64,000 bases of DNA from Nocardia sp. MH4 (GCF_019266065.1 NZ_LPNR01000113.1:1-64000); one strand, 5' to 3'; shown: positions 9,845-18,919, numbered from the stretch's first letter. Program-made: numbers and translations. Notes: generated by a model from the letters alone, not told the origin.

Positions 9845-10810
9845 TTACGCGGTGCGAACGATCGCCGCGTCGACCAGCGGCAACTCCCCCAGTCGGCTCG
9901 CCGTCCTGGCCAGATCGGGAACCGCCGGCACGCCCGCGGTCAGCTCGGGCGCGGGCTCGCGGGCGTGGATGGTGCAGGGCAGGTCGGCGTCGTAGAGGAC
10001 ATCGACAAGGTTGACCAGACGCATCGCCCAGTCCGGCGGCACCTCGCGCAGCGGCGGGACCCCACGCAGCGTCCACCGGCCGAATCGCCTGGTCAGACGG
10101 AGATAGTCGGCGGCGCTGGTCGGGGCGCCGCACAGGTGCGTGAAGTCGAAGGTGACGGCGTCCGGCGCGACCGCGAGCGCGCGCACCGTTCGGCCGTCAC
10201 CCAGGTCGAGGTCCTGGCCCCGCGCCGTCGGCGCTTCGGCGTCCAGAACGTACCGGCCCGCGAGGAAACCGCTGTCCCGATGGGCGCCGATGGTGCGGTA
10301 GTCCAGCGGACCGTCGAGGGTGACGACGTCGAGGTGGGCGAGGATGCGCTCGATGGTCGGCACGAATCGGTCGTGGAACAGCGGATTCGGCAGCAGCTCG
10401 GCAGGCGGGTAGTTCGAGGTGACGACCAGGGTCCGGCGCCCGGCGAACAGGGTGTCGAGCAGCCGGGCGATGAGCATGGCGTCGCCGATGTCGTGCACGT
10501 GGAACTCGTCGAAACACACCAGGTCGGCCTCGCCGAGGAGCGCGGTGACGGCCCGTTCGATCGAACCGAGGGCGTGGGTGGTGGCGTGCAATTCGGCGAA
10601 GAAGGTGTGGAAGTGGTAGCGGCGCTTGCGCTCCGGTGCGGCGGCCGCGAAGAACCGGTCCATCACCATGGTCTTGCCCCGGCCCGGCCTGCCGTGCAGG
10701 TAGACGCCGCGGTGCCGCTTGCGTGGCCTGCCGTGCCGGTCGAGCAGCGCGACCAGCGCCGCGGCAGCCGTGACCTGCGCCGGATCGAGAACAACCGCTT
10801 CGGATGTCAT
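9845..10810 (-). CDS. zapE: AFG1/ZapE-family P-loop ATPase
   Basis: The protein is 321 aa, typical for the family. Walker A is YLHGRPGRGKTMVMDRF (about residues 41-57). Walker B is LVCFDEFHVHDIGDAM, a ZapE/AFG1 hallmark, followed by VVTSNYPPAELLPN and LFHDRFVPTIE. ZapE in E. coli destabilises FtsZ rings, and the mitochondrial homologue Afg1 helps protein quality control. The role in actinobacteria is unsettled. The ATG at 10810 has GAGG upstream. The gene diverges from a TetR regulator across a perfect 18-bp palindrome. Confidence 0.87.
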   Translation of the reverse strand: MTSEAVVLDPAQVTAAAALVALLDRHGRPRKRHRGVYLHGRPGRGKTMVMDRFFAAAAPERKRRYHFHTFFAELHATTHALGSIERAVTALLGEADLVCFDEFHVHDIGDAMLIARLLDTLFAGRRTLVVTSNYPPAELLPNPLFHDRFVPTIERILAHLDVVTLDGPLDYRTIGAHRDSGFLAGRYVLDAEAPTARGQDLDLGDGRTVRALAVAPDAVTFDFTHLCGAPTSAADYLRLTRRFGRWTLRGVPPLREVPPDWAMRLVNLVDVLYDADLPCTIHAREPAPELTAGVPAVPDLARTASRLGELPLVDAAIVRTA

Positions 10811-10824
10811 GCCAACCTCCTCGT

Positions 10825-10842
10825 CCTCTACAGTTGTAGAGG
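10825..10842. promoter_or_regulatory. 18-bp palindrome, probable TetR operator
   Basis: CCTCTACA-GT-TGTAGAGG has 8-bp perfect arms and a two-base centre. It lies in the 63-base gap between divergent zapE and the TetR gene, 14 bases from the zapE start and 31 from the tetR start. That is the position expected of an autoregulatory operator. Confidence 0.7.
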
Positions 10843-10873
10843 ATCGGCGAATCGGCGACCAGGGAAGGTGACG

Positions 10874-11551
10874 ATGTCCACAGACCGGCGCGCACGGATC
10901 GTGACGGGCGCGATCGACCTCATCGCGACCAGCGGGATTCGCGCCCTCACCCATCGCGCCCTCGATGCCCGGCTGGGATTACCGCTCGGCTCCACGTCCT
11001 ACTACTTCCGCACCAGGCAGACGCTGGTCGAGGCGGTCGCCGACGGGATCACCGCACGCTCGCGCGCCGACTTCGCCGCGGCGCGCGGCGGGCCCGGTCC
11101 GCGCAGCAAACCCGCAGCGGAGGCCACCTCCGCCGACCGGGAAGGGGCACCGGAGGCGGTCGCGCGCGGGGTCGCCGCCTGGCTGGATCAGCTGCTCGCC
11201 CGGCGCCGCAACGAGCTGATCGCCCGGCATGCGCTGATCGTCGAGACGCTCTCCGAACCCGAGCTCCGCGCCCGCCTGGCAGGCAGTTTGTTCTCCGTCG
11301 ACCGGGCCACCGAGCTGTTCACCGCCCTCGGCTCACCCCGGCCCGGCGACACGGCCTGCGACTTCCTCGCACTACTGGAAGGTCTCGTCTTCGACCGGGT
11401 CGCCGGCGTGCGCGCCGAGGTACCGGCGGGTACGACCGACAGCATCGAGCAACTCACCCGCCCCCTGTCGATATTCCTGACCGGTGTGGCCGAATCGGCC
11501 GAGCACGCTTCCCCATCCGATCAGGCGTCTGCCCAACCGAATTCGGAATAA
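10874..11551 (+). CDS. TetR-family transcriptional regulator
   Basis: The protein is 225 aa. The N-terminal helix-turn-helix is recognisable: RIVTGAIDLIATSGIRALTHRALDARLGLPLGSTSYYFRTRQTLVEAV (about residues 7-55), with the TetR-type SYYF end. The C-terminal ligand domain is not assignable. The ATG at 10874 has a GAAGG Shine-Dalgarno sequence. The last 31 bases overlap the convergent Nudix gene. By position it probably represses itself and zapE through the palindrome at 10825-10842. Confidence 0.85.
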   Translation: MSTDRRARIVTGAIDLIATSGIRALTHRALDARLGLPLGSTSYYFRTRQTLVEAVADGITARSRADFAAARGGPGPRSKPAAEATSADREGAPEAVARGVAAWLDQLLARRRNELIARHALIVETLSEPELRARLAGSLFSVDRATELFTALGSPRPGDTACDFLALLEGLVFDRVAGVRAEVPAGTTDSIEQLTRPLSIFLTGVAESAEHASPSDQASAQPNSE

Positions 11552-11961
11552 GGCTCCTTCGAATTCATCGCCGCGATTCCGAGAGCGGAATATTCGATCA
11601 GATCAGCGGGGAGTTCGTGCGGCGTAAACCACTGCACCGCATAGCATTTATCGGGTTCCCGATTGAAAGGCTCGCCCTGCCAGCGATCGGCGCGAAAGAA
11701 CAGCCCGAGCCGCGCGTCGCGGCCGGGCGCGGTCACGTGGGCGACATGGATCAGCCGCAGCGTGGCGGGGTCGATGTCGACCCCGACCTCCTCCGCGGCT
11801 TCCCGTGCGGCGGCGGCCGTCACCGACTCTCCGATCTCCAGTTTTCCCGACGGCAGATGCCACCGGTGGTCGTACTCGTCACCGCTGCGGCGCAGGCTCA
11901 GCAGGAGCGCGCCGTCGCGGATCAGCAGCAGGTGGACGTCGACCAGGTGGCGTGGGGTCAC
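11521..11961 (-). CDS. Nudix hydrolase
   Basis: The protein is 146 aa. The Nudix box GKLEIGESVTAAAAREAAEEVGV (about residues 45-67) fits GX5EX7REUXEEXGU. Such enzymes cleave nucleoside diphosphates linked to another group; the substrate is not predictable, and mutator-type dNTPs or CoA derivatives are both possible. The GTG at 11961 (MTPRHLVDVHLLLI) is preferred because it begins the conserved first strand and lies 10 bases after the ltp2 stop. It may therefore be the last gene of the cholesterol side-chain operon. Its 3' end overlaps the convergent TetR gene. Confidence 0.82.
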   Translation of the reverse strand: MTPRHLVDVHLLLIRDGALLLSLRRSGDEYDHRWHLPSGKLEIGESVTAAAAREAAEEVGVDIDPATLRLIHVAHVTAPGRDARLGLFFRADRWQGEPFNREPDKCYAVQWFTPHELPADLIEYSALGIAAMNSKEPYSEFGWADA

Positions 11962-11971
11962 CCGGTCGAGC

Positions 11972-13141
11972 CTACGAAGTGAGCACCAGCCCCGAGGTGG
12001 GAACGCCGGTGCCCGCGGTGACCAGGATGCGCTCCAGGTCCGCGACCTGGTTGACCGACGTGCCACGGATCTGGCGGACCGCCTCGGCGATGCCGTTCAT
12101 GCCGTGGATGTAGGCCTCGCCCAGCTGGCCGCCGTGGGTGTTGAGCGGGAGCCTGCCGCCGACCTCGATGGCGCCGTCGGCGATGAAGTCCTTGGCCTCG
12201 CCACGTCCACAGAAACCCAGCTCCTCGAGCTGCATCAGCACGAAGGGAGTGAAGTGGTCGTAGAGGATCGCGGCCTGCATATCGGCCGCGCTCAGGCCGC
12301 TCTGGGCCCACAGCTGGTCACCGACGAGGCCCATTTCCGGCAGGCCGGTCATCGCGTCGCGGTAGTAGCTGGTCATCACGTACTGGTCGGCGCCGCTGCC
12401 CTGGGCGGCGGCCGCGATGATCGCGGGACGCTGCGGCAGGTCGCGGGCGCGCTCGGCACTAGTGACCACGATGGCCACGCCGCCGTCGGACTCCTGGCAG
12501 CAGTCGAGCAGGTGCAGCGGTTCGGCGATCCAGCGCGAATCCTGGTGCTGTTCCAACGTGATCGGCTTGCCGTAGAAGAAGGCGTTCGGGTTCACCGCGG
12601 CGTGCTTGCGATCGGCCACCGCGACCGCGCCGAAGTCGGCACTGGTCGCGCCGGTGACGTGCATGTACCGGCGCGCGACCATCGCGACCTGCGCGGCCGG
12701 GGTGCCGAGACCCTGCGGGTAGGCCCAGCCCGCGTCGATGCCCGAGGACGTCGGCGCGGCCGCCAGCGCGGGCGAGAACTGCCCGAACCTGGCGCCCGAG
12801 CGCTCGTTGAACGCGCGGTAGGCGACCACCACGTCGGCGACTCCGGTGGCCACCGCCATGGCGGCCTGCTGCACGGTCGCGCAGGCCGCGCCGCCGCCGT
12901 ACCCGATGTGGCTGAAGAACTTCAGGCTCGGGATGCCGACGGCCCTGGCCACGGCGGCCTGGGTGTTGGTGTCCATCGTGAAGGTGGTCAGGCCGTCGAC
13001 GTCGGCGGGCGTCAGACCCGCGTCGGCCAGCGCCGCGCTGACCGCCTCGGCGGCCAGTCGCAGCTCACTGCGGCCGGAGTCCTTCGAGAAATCGGTGGCG
13101 CCGATGCCGACGATGGCGGCATGCCCGGACAGGCCCGTCAT
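11972..13141 (-). CDS. ltp2: Ltp2, thiolase-fold retro-aldolase
   Basis: The protein is 389 aa with a thiolase-like/SCP-x fold: VVAYRAFNERSGARF, LLDCCQESDGGVAIVV and a C-terminal NTHGGQLGEAYIHGMNGIAEAV. In the cholesterol pathway Ltp2 with the DUF35 domain of ChsH2 cleaves the 17-hydroxy-C22 CoA ester to androst-1,4-diene-3,17-dione and propionyl-CoA, ending side-chain removal. The ATG at 13141 overlaps the chsH1 stop by four bases. The order fadE28-fadE29-chsH2-chsH1-ltp2 is that of the mycobacterial igr operon (Rv3544c-Rv3540c). Confidence 0.93.
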   Translation of the reverse strand: MTGLSGHAAIVGIGATDFSKDSGRSELRLAAEAVSAALADAGLTPADVDGLTTFTMDTNTQAAVARAVGIPSLKFFSHIGYGGGAACATVQQAAMAVATGVADVVVAYRAFNERSGARFGQFSPALAAAPTSSGIDAGWAYPQGLGTPAAQVAMVARRYMHVTGATSADFGAVAVADRKHAAVNPNAFFYGKPITLEQHQDSRWIAEPLHLLDCCQESDGGVAIVVTSAERARDLPQRPAIIAAAAQGSGADQYVMTSYYRDAMTGLPEMGLVGDQLWAQSGLSAADMQAAILYDHFTPFVLMQLEELGFCGRGEAKDFIADGAIEVGGRLPLNTHGGQLGEAYIHGMNGIAEAVRQIRGTSVNQVADLERILVTAGTGVPTSGLVLTS

Positions 13142-13560
13142 GAGTTCTCCAGAGAGGGAAGGGCGATCACCGCGGTCGCCGTGATGTGCTCACCGAGGCT
13201 GTCGCGGCCACGCACATCGAGGGTGACCAGCGCGCCGGACACCGCGGTGACGGTGCCCGAGAGGGTCAGTGTGTCACCGGCGTACAGCGGCACCCCCAGG
13301 CGCAGCGCGATCGACTTCACCAGGGCGCTGGGCCCGGCCCAGTCGGTGACGAAGCGCTGCACCAGGCCGGTGTCGGTGAGGATGTTGACGAAGATGTCGC
13401 TGGACCCGCGCTCGACGGCCTTGTCGCGGTCGTGGTGCACGTCCTGGAAATCCCTGGTGGCCAGGGCCGTGCTGATCACGAAGGTGGGATCGGCGTGGAT
13501 CACCAGCTCGGGTAGCTTGTCGCCCACCGCGACGGCGGCGGGTTCGGTCGTGGCGGTCAC
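13138..13560 (-). CDS. chsH1: ChsH1, MaoC-like subunit of the C22 steroid enoyl-CoA hydratase
   Basis: A 140-aa single hot-dog domain with ATRDFQDVHHDRDKAVERGSSDIFVN, which carries the MaoC-type catalytic Asp-His arrangement, and LRLGVPLYAGDTLTLSGTV. With the N-terminal domain of ChsH2 it hydrates 3-oxo-4,17-pregnadiene-20-carboxyl-CoA in the last side-chain cycle. The 4-base overlaps with chsH2 and ltp2 indicate translational coupling of the hydratase and the aldolase, which are known to form a complex. Confidence 0.92.
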   Translation of the reverse strand: MTATTEPAAVAVGDKLPELVIHADPTFVISTALATRDFQDVHHDRDKAVERGSSDIFVNILTDTGLVQRFVTDWAGPSALVKSIALRLGVPLYAGDTLTLSGTVTAVSGALVTLDVRGRDSLGEHITATAVIALPSLENS

Positions 13561-14510
13561 TGCGCGGCCTCCCAGTAGGGCAGAACTGTTCCGTCGGCTA
13601 GCTTTTCGAAGGCGACCCGGACGGGCACGCCGACGGCGACCTCGCCCGGTTCGATGCCACGCAGCTCACCGAGCATGCGCACCCCTTCGTCGAGCTCGAC
13701 GAGGGCGACGACGAACGGCAGGTCGCGACCGGGCACCTTCGGCGCGTGGTGCACGACGAAGCTGAACACCGTGCCGGTTCCCGCGGCGACGACGTAGTCG
13801 GTGGTCTCGGCCTTGTCCTGCCACAGGGCGGGAATCGGCGGATGCCGCAGCGAACCGTCGGGCAGCCGCTGGATGCGCAGCTCACCGATTTCGGTACCGG
13901 CCCAGAAGAATTCGGTGTCCTTGGAGATGACCGGACCGACCCGCTCGGCGGGCGCGACCGCGATGTCGGACGCCGCGGGGGCCTCCTTGGCCGCGGGCAC
14001 GAATTTCAGGATGCGGAACAGCATCTCGGTGACCACCTCGTCACCGACCGACCAGGTGGTGGTGAAGGTGAGGAACCAGCCGTCGCCGAGCCCGGTGCGC
14101 TTGGGGCCCTTGAACTCCGAGAGCCGGCTGGCGACGGTCACCTCCTCGCCCGGTCGCAGGTAGCGGTGGTAGGTCTGCTCGCAGTTGGTGCCGACGACGG
14201 AGGTGAAGCCCGCGTCGTCGAGCAGCTGCGTGGCCAGGCCGAGCGGATCGTCGGCGGTGCGCACGCCGTGCAGCCCGTTCATCGTCCACACCTGGGCCAT
14301 CGCGGGCGGGGCCACGATGCCGGGGTGACCGGCGGCCTTGGCCGCGGCCTCGTCGACGTAGATCGGGTTGGTGTCGCCGATCGCCTCGACCCAGTTGTGG
14401 ATCATCGGCTGGTTCACCGGGTCGCGCCCGGCCCGCGGCGCGGACTCGCCTGCCGCGGCCAGCTTCGCCAGCGCTTCGGGAATGTCTTCGGGGGTGATGC
14501 TTTCCGGCAC
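13557..14510 (-). CDS. chsH2: ChsH2, MaoC-like/DUF35 fusion subunit
   Basis: The protein is 317 aa. Residues about 10-165 form an FAS1/MaoC-like N-terminal domain (HNWVEAIGDTNPIY, GIVAPPAMAQVW). Residues about 185-315 form a DUF35 OB-fold domain (FFWAGTEIGELRIQRLPDG, VVHHAPKVPGRDLPFVVALVELDEGVRMLGEL). The N-terminal part pairs with ChsH1 and DUF35 pairs with Ltp2. The length and architecture match Rv3542c. DUF35 often carries a Cys4 zinc site, but such cysteines are not evident here, so the zinc ribbon appears absent or degenerate. Confidence 0.92.
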   Translation of the reverse strand: MPESITPEDIPEALAKLAAAGESAPRAGRDPVNQPMIHNWVEAIGDTNPIYVDEAAAKAAGHPGIVAPPAMAQVWTMNGLHGVRTADDPLGLATQLLDDAGFTSVVGTNCEQTYHRYLRPGEEVTVASRLSEFKGPKRTGLGDGWFLTFTTTWSVGDEVVTEMLFRILKFVPAAKEAPAASDIAVAPAERVGPVISKDTEFFWAGTEIGELRIQRLPDGSLRHPPIPALWQDKAETTDYVVAAGTGTVFSFVVHHAPKVPGRDLPFVVALVELDEGVRMLGELRGIEPGEVAVGVPVRVAFEKLADGTVLPYWEAAQ

Positions 14511-14525
14511 GCCCTGCTCCTTAGT

Positions 14526-15689
14526 TCATCGGGGGACGCGCGGCAGTTCCAGGCCCGCGGAGGCGACCAGTTCGCGCATGATCTCGTTGACGCCGCCACC
14601 GAAGGTGACGACGAGGTTCTGCTTGGTCCGCCGGTCCAGCCAGTCGAGCAGCTCGGCGGTGCCGGGCTCGGCCGGATCGCCGTAACGGCCGACGATCTCC
14701 TCGACCACGCGGCCCGCCTCCTGCAGCGACTCGGTGGAGAAGATCTTGGTGGCCGAGGCGTCGGCGATCACGGTGTTCTGCGCTGCGGCCGGATCCGCGG
14801 CCGCGACCTGCCAGTTCAGCAACTCGTTGAGCCGCACCATGGTGCGCACCCGGCCGAGCGCGCGCCGGACCTCGGGCTCACCGAGCAGCTGATGCCGCGC
14901 CGTCCAATCGTGCAGGCGGTCGTAGAGCTGCTCGATCTTGCCCGACGGACCCAGACTGACCCGCTCGTGGTTGAGCTGGGTGGTGATCAGCCGCCAGCCC
15001 CGGTCCACCTCGCCGACCAGCATCTCCGCCGGCACCCGGACATCGTCGAAATAGGTGGCGTTGGTGTGGTGGGCGCCGTCGCAGGTGATGATCGGGGTCC
15101 AGGAGTAGCCCGGATCCTTGGTGTCGACGATCAGGATGGTGATGCCGCGGTGGCGCGATTCCACCGAACCGGTGCGGCAGGCCAGCCAGACGTAGTCGGC
15201 CTCGTGCGCGCCGGTGGTGAAGATCTTCTGCCCGTTGACGATCCAGTCGCCGTCGCTGTCGCGCACCGCGGTGGTGCGCAGCGCCGCCAGGTCGGTACCC
15301 GCTTCGGGCTCGGAGTAGCCGATCGCGAAATGGATGTCGCCGGAGAGGATTCCGGGCAGGAACTTCTTCTTCTGCGCGTCGGTGCCGTACTTCTGCAGCG
15401 TCGGGCCGACGGTCAGCAGCGTCACCAGGGGCAGCGGCACATCGGCGCGCACCGCCTCGTTGAAGAAGATCTGCTGTTCCATCGGGCCGAAGCCCTGGCC
15501 GCCGAATTCCTTCGGCCAGCCGACGCCGAGCCAGCCGTCGCGGCCCATCCGGCGCACCACCTCGCGGTAGGCGTCGCCGTGCCGGTTGATCGCCATCGCG
15601 GCGTGTTCGGCCGGCGTGACGAGATCGGCGAAATAGGAACGCAATTCCTCGCGCAACCGCCGCTGTTCGGCGGTCAGATCGATGAACAT
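14526..15689 (-). CDS. chsE2: ChsE2 (FadE29), acyl-CoA dehydrogenase subunit
   Basis: The protein is 387 aa, starting MFIDLTAEQRRLREELRSYF as in FadE29 proteins, which fixes the ATG at 15689. Acyl-CoA dehydrogenase motifs are IGYSEPEAGTDLAALRTTA and the C-terminal VVTFGGGVNEIMRELVA. It forms an alpha2beta2 heterotetramer with ChsE1 that dehydrogenates the 2'-propanoate-CoA side chain of the steroid. The FAD and active-site halves are divided between the two subunits. The start overlaps the chsE1 end by 16 bases. Confidence 0.92.
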   Translation of the reverse strand: MFIDLTAEQRRLREELRSYFADLVTPAEHAAMAINRHGDAYREVVRRMGRDGWLGVGWPKEFGGQGFGPMEQQIFFNEAVRADVPLPLVTLLTVGPTLQKYGTDAQKKKFLPGILSGDIHFAIGYSEPEAGTDLAALRTTAVRDSDGDWIVNGQKIFTTGAHEADYVWLACRTGSVESRHRGITILIVDTKDPGYSWTPIITCDGAHHTNATYFDDVRVPAEMLVGEVDRGWRLITTQLNHERVSLGPSGKIEQLYDRLHDWTARHQLLGEPEVRRALGRVRTMVRLNELLNWQVAAADPAAAQNTVIADASATKIFSTESLQEAGRVVEEIVGRYGDPAEPGTAELLDWLDRRTKQNLVVTFGGGVNEIMRELVASAGLELPRVPR

Positions 15690-16741
15690 CTTGCTCCCAG
15701 AAGGTCGAGGCGCAGGCCCTCGCCACCGAGCAGACGGGCGAGATCCTTGGCCTGTGAGTAGTAGCGGTGCATCGGGTGGGTGATATCCACGCCCAGTCCA
15801 CCGTGCAGGTGATGACATTTCTGCATGGCGCGCGGAACTTCGGCCGCCGCCCAGTAGGCGAGCACCTCGAGGTCCTCGTCGACGCGGTGCTGGTGTTCGG
15901 GCGACGCGTCGTCGGTGGCCAGTGCCCAGCACGCCGATTCCGCCGCCACGTGCAGCGTGCGCGAGACCACGTACAGATCGGCGATCTGCTGGGCCACGGC
16001 CTGGAACTCGGCCAGCGGCCTGCCGAACTGTTCGCGGGTGCGCACATGCTCGGCGGTCAGCGTGAGCGCGCCCTTGAGCAGCCCGTCGGCGACCGCGCCG
16101 ATGGTGGCCAGCGCGTAGCGGTGCAGCCGGGGCAGCACGTCGGCGGGCAGCAGCTGATCGGCGGGGATCTCGACGTCGTCGAGCACCACCGTCGCCTCCG
16201 GGATCCCGGCCGACCCGGCGACCGGCAGGAGCTCGAGCCCCGGCGCGACCGATTCCACGAGCGCGACGCCCGCGTCGGTGGGCACCAGAATCCAGCGCGC
16301 CTGTTCGGCGTAGATCACGCCGACCTTGCGGCCGGTGATCCGCACGGTGTCACCGTCGCGGACCGCCTTGGTGATCGGCGCGGTGGTGAACGGCGCGCCC
16401 GGCTCGCTCAGCGCGGCCGTGAGCACGGTGCCCTTGCCGACCTCGGCGACCACGCGGCCGGCCAGCTCCGCCGACAGCGACGGCAGCAGCGGCAGCACGC
16501 CGAACCCGAAGGTCGGCAGCGCGGGCACCGCCACCGCGTCGGTGGCCAGCTCCATGAGCAGGGCCGATACCTCCAGCAGGCCCATGCCGTCGCCCCCGAA
16601 CTGCTCGGGCACGGGGACCGCGAGCAGGCCGGAGTCGATCAGGCTCGGCCACAATTCCATATCTCGGGCCTGCTCACGTTCGAGCAGGCTCACGACCACC
16701 TCGGCTACGGCGTCGGCGCTTTCGTCGCGGGTGAAATCCAC
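15674..16741 (-). CDS. chsE1: ChsE1 (FadE28), acyl-CoA dehydrogenase subunit
   Basis: The protein is 355 aa from the GTG at 16741. That start (MDFTRDESADAV) matches the MDF beginning of FadE28 and has GGGAGG five bases upstream. ATGs at 16756 and 16774 are in frame but lie within or before the ribosome-binding site. It partners ChsE2; the C-terminal QKCHHLHGGLGVDITHPMHRYY is typical of this half of the heterotetramer. The gene starts 19 bases after the fadE34 stop, inside the operon. Confidence 0.9.
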   Translation of the reverse strand: MDFTRDESADAVAEVVVSLLEREQARDMELWPSLIDSGLLAVPVPEQFGGDGMGLLEVSALLMELATDAVAVPALPTFGFGVLPLLPSLSAELAGRVVAEVGKGTVLTAALSEPGAPFTTAPITKAVRDGDTVRITGRKVGVIYAEQARWILVPTDAGVALVESVAPGLELLPVAGSAGIPEATVVLDDVEIPADQLLPADVLPRLHRYALATIGAVADGLLKGALTLTAEHVRTREQFGRPLAEFQAVAQQIADLYVVSRTLHVAAESACWALATDDASPEHQHRVDEDLEVLAYWAAAEVPRAMQKCHHLHGGLGVDITHPMHRYYSQAKDLARLLGGEGLRLDLLGARCSSI

Positions 16742-16760
16742 GGCGTCCTCCCTCATCGAG

Positions 16761-18884
16761 CTAACTGTCCGCATCGCGCGGCAGGCCGAGAATCCGTTCG
16801 GCGGCCACGGTCAACAGGATCTGCTCGGTACCGCCCGCGATGGAGAGACAGCGTGTGAGCAAGAATTCTTTCAGGGCTTCGTCTTCCAGGGAACCGTCTT
16901 GGCCAGAAAGTTCCAGGGCGTACTCCGCCAGGTCCTGCCGATGCCGGACACCGACGAGTTTGCGCACGCTGGCTTGGGCGCCTGCGTCGACGCCCGCCAT
17001 CGTCGCCACCGCGATTCGCTGTTCCAGCAAAGAGCCAGCAATCGAGGCGGCGATCAGCTCCCCGAAACGGTCCTCACGCAGTTCGGTTCCCCATCCGCCG
17101 ACCGGGAAACGATCCAGCAGCGCCTCCAGCGCGCCGCCGATGCCGCCGCCGCCCATGGCGACGCGTTCGGCCGACAGGGTGGTCCTGGCGATCTTCCAGC
17201 CGTTGTTCAGCGCACCGACCAGGCCGTCGTCGGGAACGAAGACCTCGTCGAGGAAGACCTCGCTGAAGCGGGCCTCCCCGGTGATCGTCACCAGCGGACG
17301 CACCTGTACGCCCGCGGCGTGCATGTCGACCAGGAAGTAGCTGATCCCACGATGCTTGGCCACGGTCTGATCGGTGCGGGCCAGGCAGATGCCCCAGTTC
17401 GCTTCCGATCCCAGCGAGGTCCACACCTTCTGGCCGCGCAGCACCCAGCCGCCGTCGACCTTCTCGGCGGTGGTGCGCAGCGCGGCGAGATCCGAGCCCG
17501 CGCCCGGTTCGCTGAACAGCTGGCACCAGGTGACCTCGCCGTGCAGGGTCGGCCAGACGAACCGCTCGATCTGCGTCTCGGTGCCGTAGCGCAGCAGCGT
17601 CGGCACCGCCCAGCCCGCGACCGCCAGATCGGGGGTCGTCAGGTCGGCGCGGCGCAGCTGCTCGGCGATCTGCAGGCAGGTCATCGGATCGGCTTCGCGC
17701 CCATACGGTTTCGGCCAGTGCGGCATCACGAAGCCGCCCTCGACCAGCGCCCGCTGCCGCTGCTCGGGCGACAGCGCGCCGATGGCGGCGATCTCGGCGG
17801 TCAGCGCGGAGTCGCCCGCCACGTCACCGAGCACGCGCTCGGCACCGGTGGTGCGGCGCTGCCCGGCCCTGGTGAGCTCGGCGACCCTGGCCCGCCAGCG
17901 CGCGGAGCCGCCGAGCAGCTGCCGCAGCGCACTGGCCCGGCGCAGGTAGAAGTGCGCGTCGTGCTCCCAGGTGAAGCCGATGCCGCCCAGCACCTGGATG
18001 GCGTCCTTGGCGGTGTCGACAGCCGCGTCGAGCGCGGTGGCCGCGGCGACGGCGGCCGCGATCGGCAGCTCGGCCCCGCCCTCGTCGATGGCCGCGGCCG
18101 CGTCGGCGGCGACGGCGCGGATCAGCTCGGTACGGCACAGCATCCAGGCGCAGATGTGCTTGATCGACTGGAAGCTGCCGATCGGCTTGCCGAACTGCTC
18201 GCGGACCTTGGCGTAGTCGACCGCCGTGCGCAGGCACCAGCCCGCGACGCCGGCCAGCTCGGCGACCGCGAGGGCGACGAACAGATCGGTGACGTCGGCC
18301 GCGGACTCGAAGCCGTGCGACTGGGCCACCGCCACGTCGGCGGCGGTGATCCGGGCCAGCGGCACCGTCTGATCGGCGTTCGCCAGCGTGGTGATCGTCA
18401 CATCGGCCGCCGGGATCAGCAGCCAGCGCACGCCGTCGACGGTGTTCGCGGGTAGCAGCACCTGGGTGTCGGCGTCGGCGCCGTAGACGTGGTCCCAGGT
18501 GCCGGTGACGATCCAGCCGTCATCGGTGCGCTCCGCCTTCGCGGTGAGCTCCTCGGTGGGCACCGCGATGGCGCACGGGGCGCCGTCGGTCACCGCGCCC
18601 CTGGTGATCAGCGCGGCCAGCGCGGTGGCCAGTACCGGGCCGCCGACCAGGTCGTCGGCGGTTTGTTCCAGCAGCACGGCCAGATCGGCGACGGTGCCGC
18701 CGAGGCCGCCGTGCTGCTCGTCGAGCGCGACCTCGAAGAGGCCGAACTCGGTCAGCGCGGGCCAGTACTGGCGCCAGCTACCGGCACCGCCGGCCCGCAT
18801 TGTTGCAATCGGCGCGACCGAACTCGCCCAGCCCCGCAGCGACTCCGCGGCGGCTTTATGCTCGTCAGTGGTGGCGATGGTCAC
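16761..18884 (-). CDS. fadE34: FadE34-type fused acyl-CoA dehydrogenase (ChsE3-like)
   Basis: The protein is 707 aa, about twice a normal acyl-CoA dehydrogenase, with two tandem dehydrogenase halves. The N-terminal half ends in VLGGIGFTWEHDAHFYLRRA (about residues 297-316). The C-terminal half has QLFSEPGAGSDLAALRTTAE and ends SIAGGTEQILLTVAAERILGLPR. Single-chain fusions of this kind correspond to FadE34, assigned in mycobacteria to bile-acid or C24 steroid CoA dehydrogenation. It is the first gene of the leftward operon. Its GTG start lies 36 bases from a perfect KstR operator, opposite kstR. Confidence 0.9.
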   Translation of the reverse strand: MTIATTDEHKAAAESLRGWASSVAPIATMRAGGAGSWRQYWPALTEFGLFEVALDEQHGGLGGTVADLAVLLEQTADDLVGGPVLATALAALITRGAVTDGAPCAIAVPTEELTAKAERTDDGWIVTGTWDHVYGADADTQVLLPANTVDGVRWLLIPAADVTITTLANADQTVPLARITAADVAVAQSHGFESAADVTDLFVALAVAELAGVAGWCLRTAVDYAKVREQFGKPIGSFQSIKHICAWMLCRTELIRAVAADAAAAIDEGGAELPIAAAVAAATALDAAVDTAKDAIQVLGGIGFTWEHDAHFYLRRASALRQLLGGSARWRARVAELTRAGQRRTTGAERVLGDVAGDSALTAEIAAIGALSPEQRQRALVEGGFVMPHWPKPYGREADPMTCLQIAEQLRRADLTTPDLAVAGWAVPTLLRYGTETQIERFVWPTLHGEVTWCQLFSEPGAGSDLAALRTTAEKVDGGWVLRGQKVWTSLGSEANWGICLARTDQTVAKHRGISYFLVDMHAAGVQVRPLVTITGEARFSEVFLDEVFVPDDGLVGALNNGWKIARTTLSAERVAMGGGGIGGALEALLDRFPVGGWGTELREDRFGELIAASIAGSLLEQRIAVATMAGVDAGAQASVRKLVGVRHRQDLAEYALELSGQDGSLEDEALKEFLLTRCLSIAGGTEQILLTVAAERILGLPRDADS

Positions 18885-18919
18885 AAGAAAAACCGCCCTT
18901 CCGGCGTGGCTCCCACTCC

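Noticed and set aside
16326..18455. 709-codon + strand frame opposite fadE34
   Set aside because: No domain, low-complexity composition; fully explained as the complement of a high-GC3 gene.
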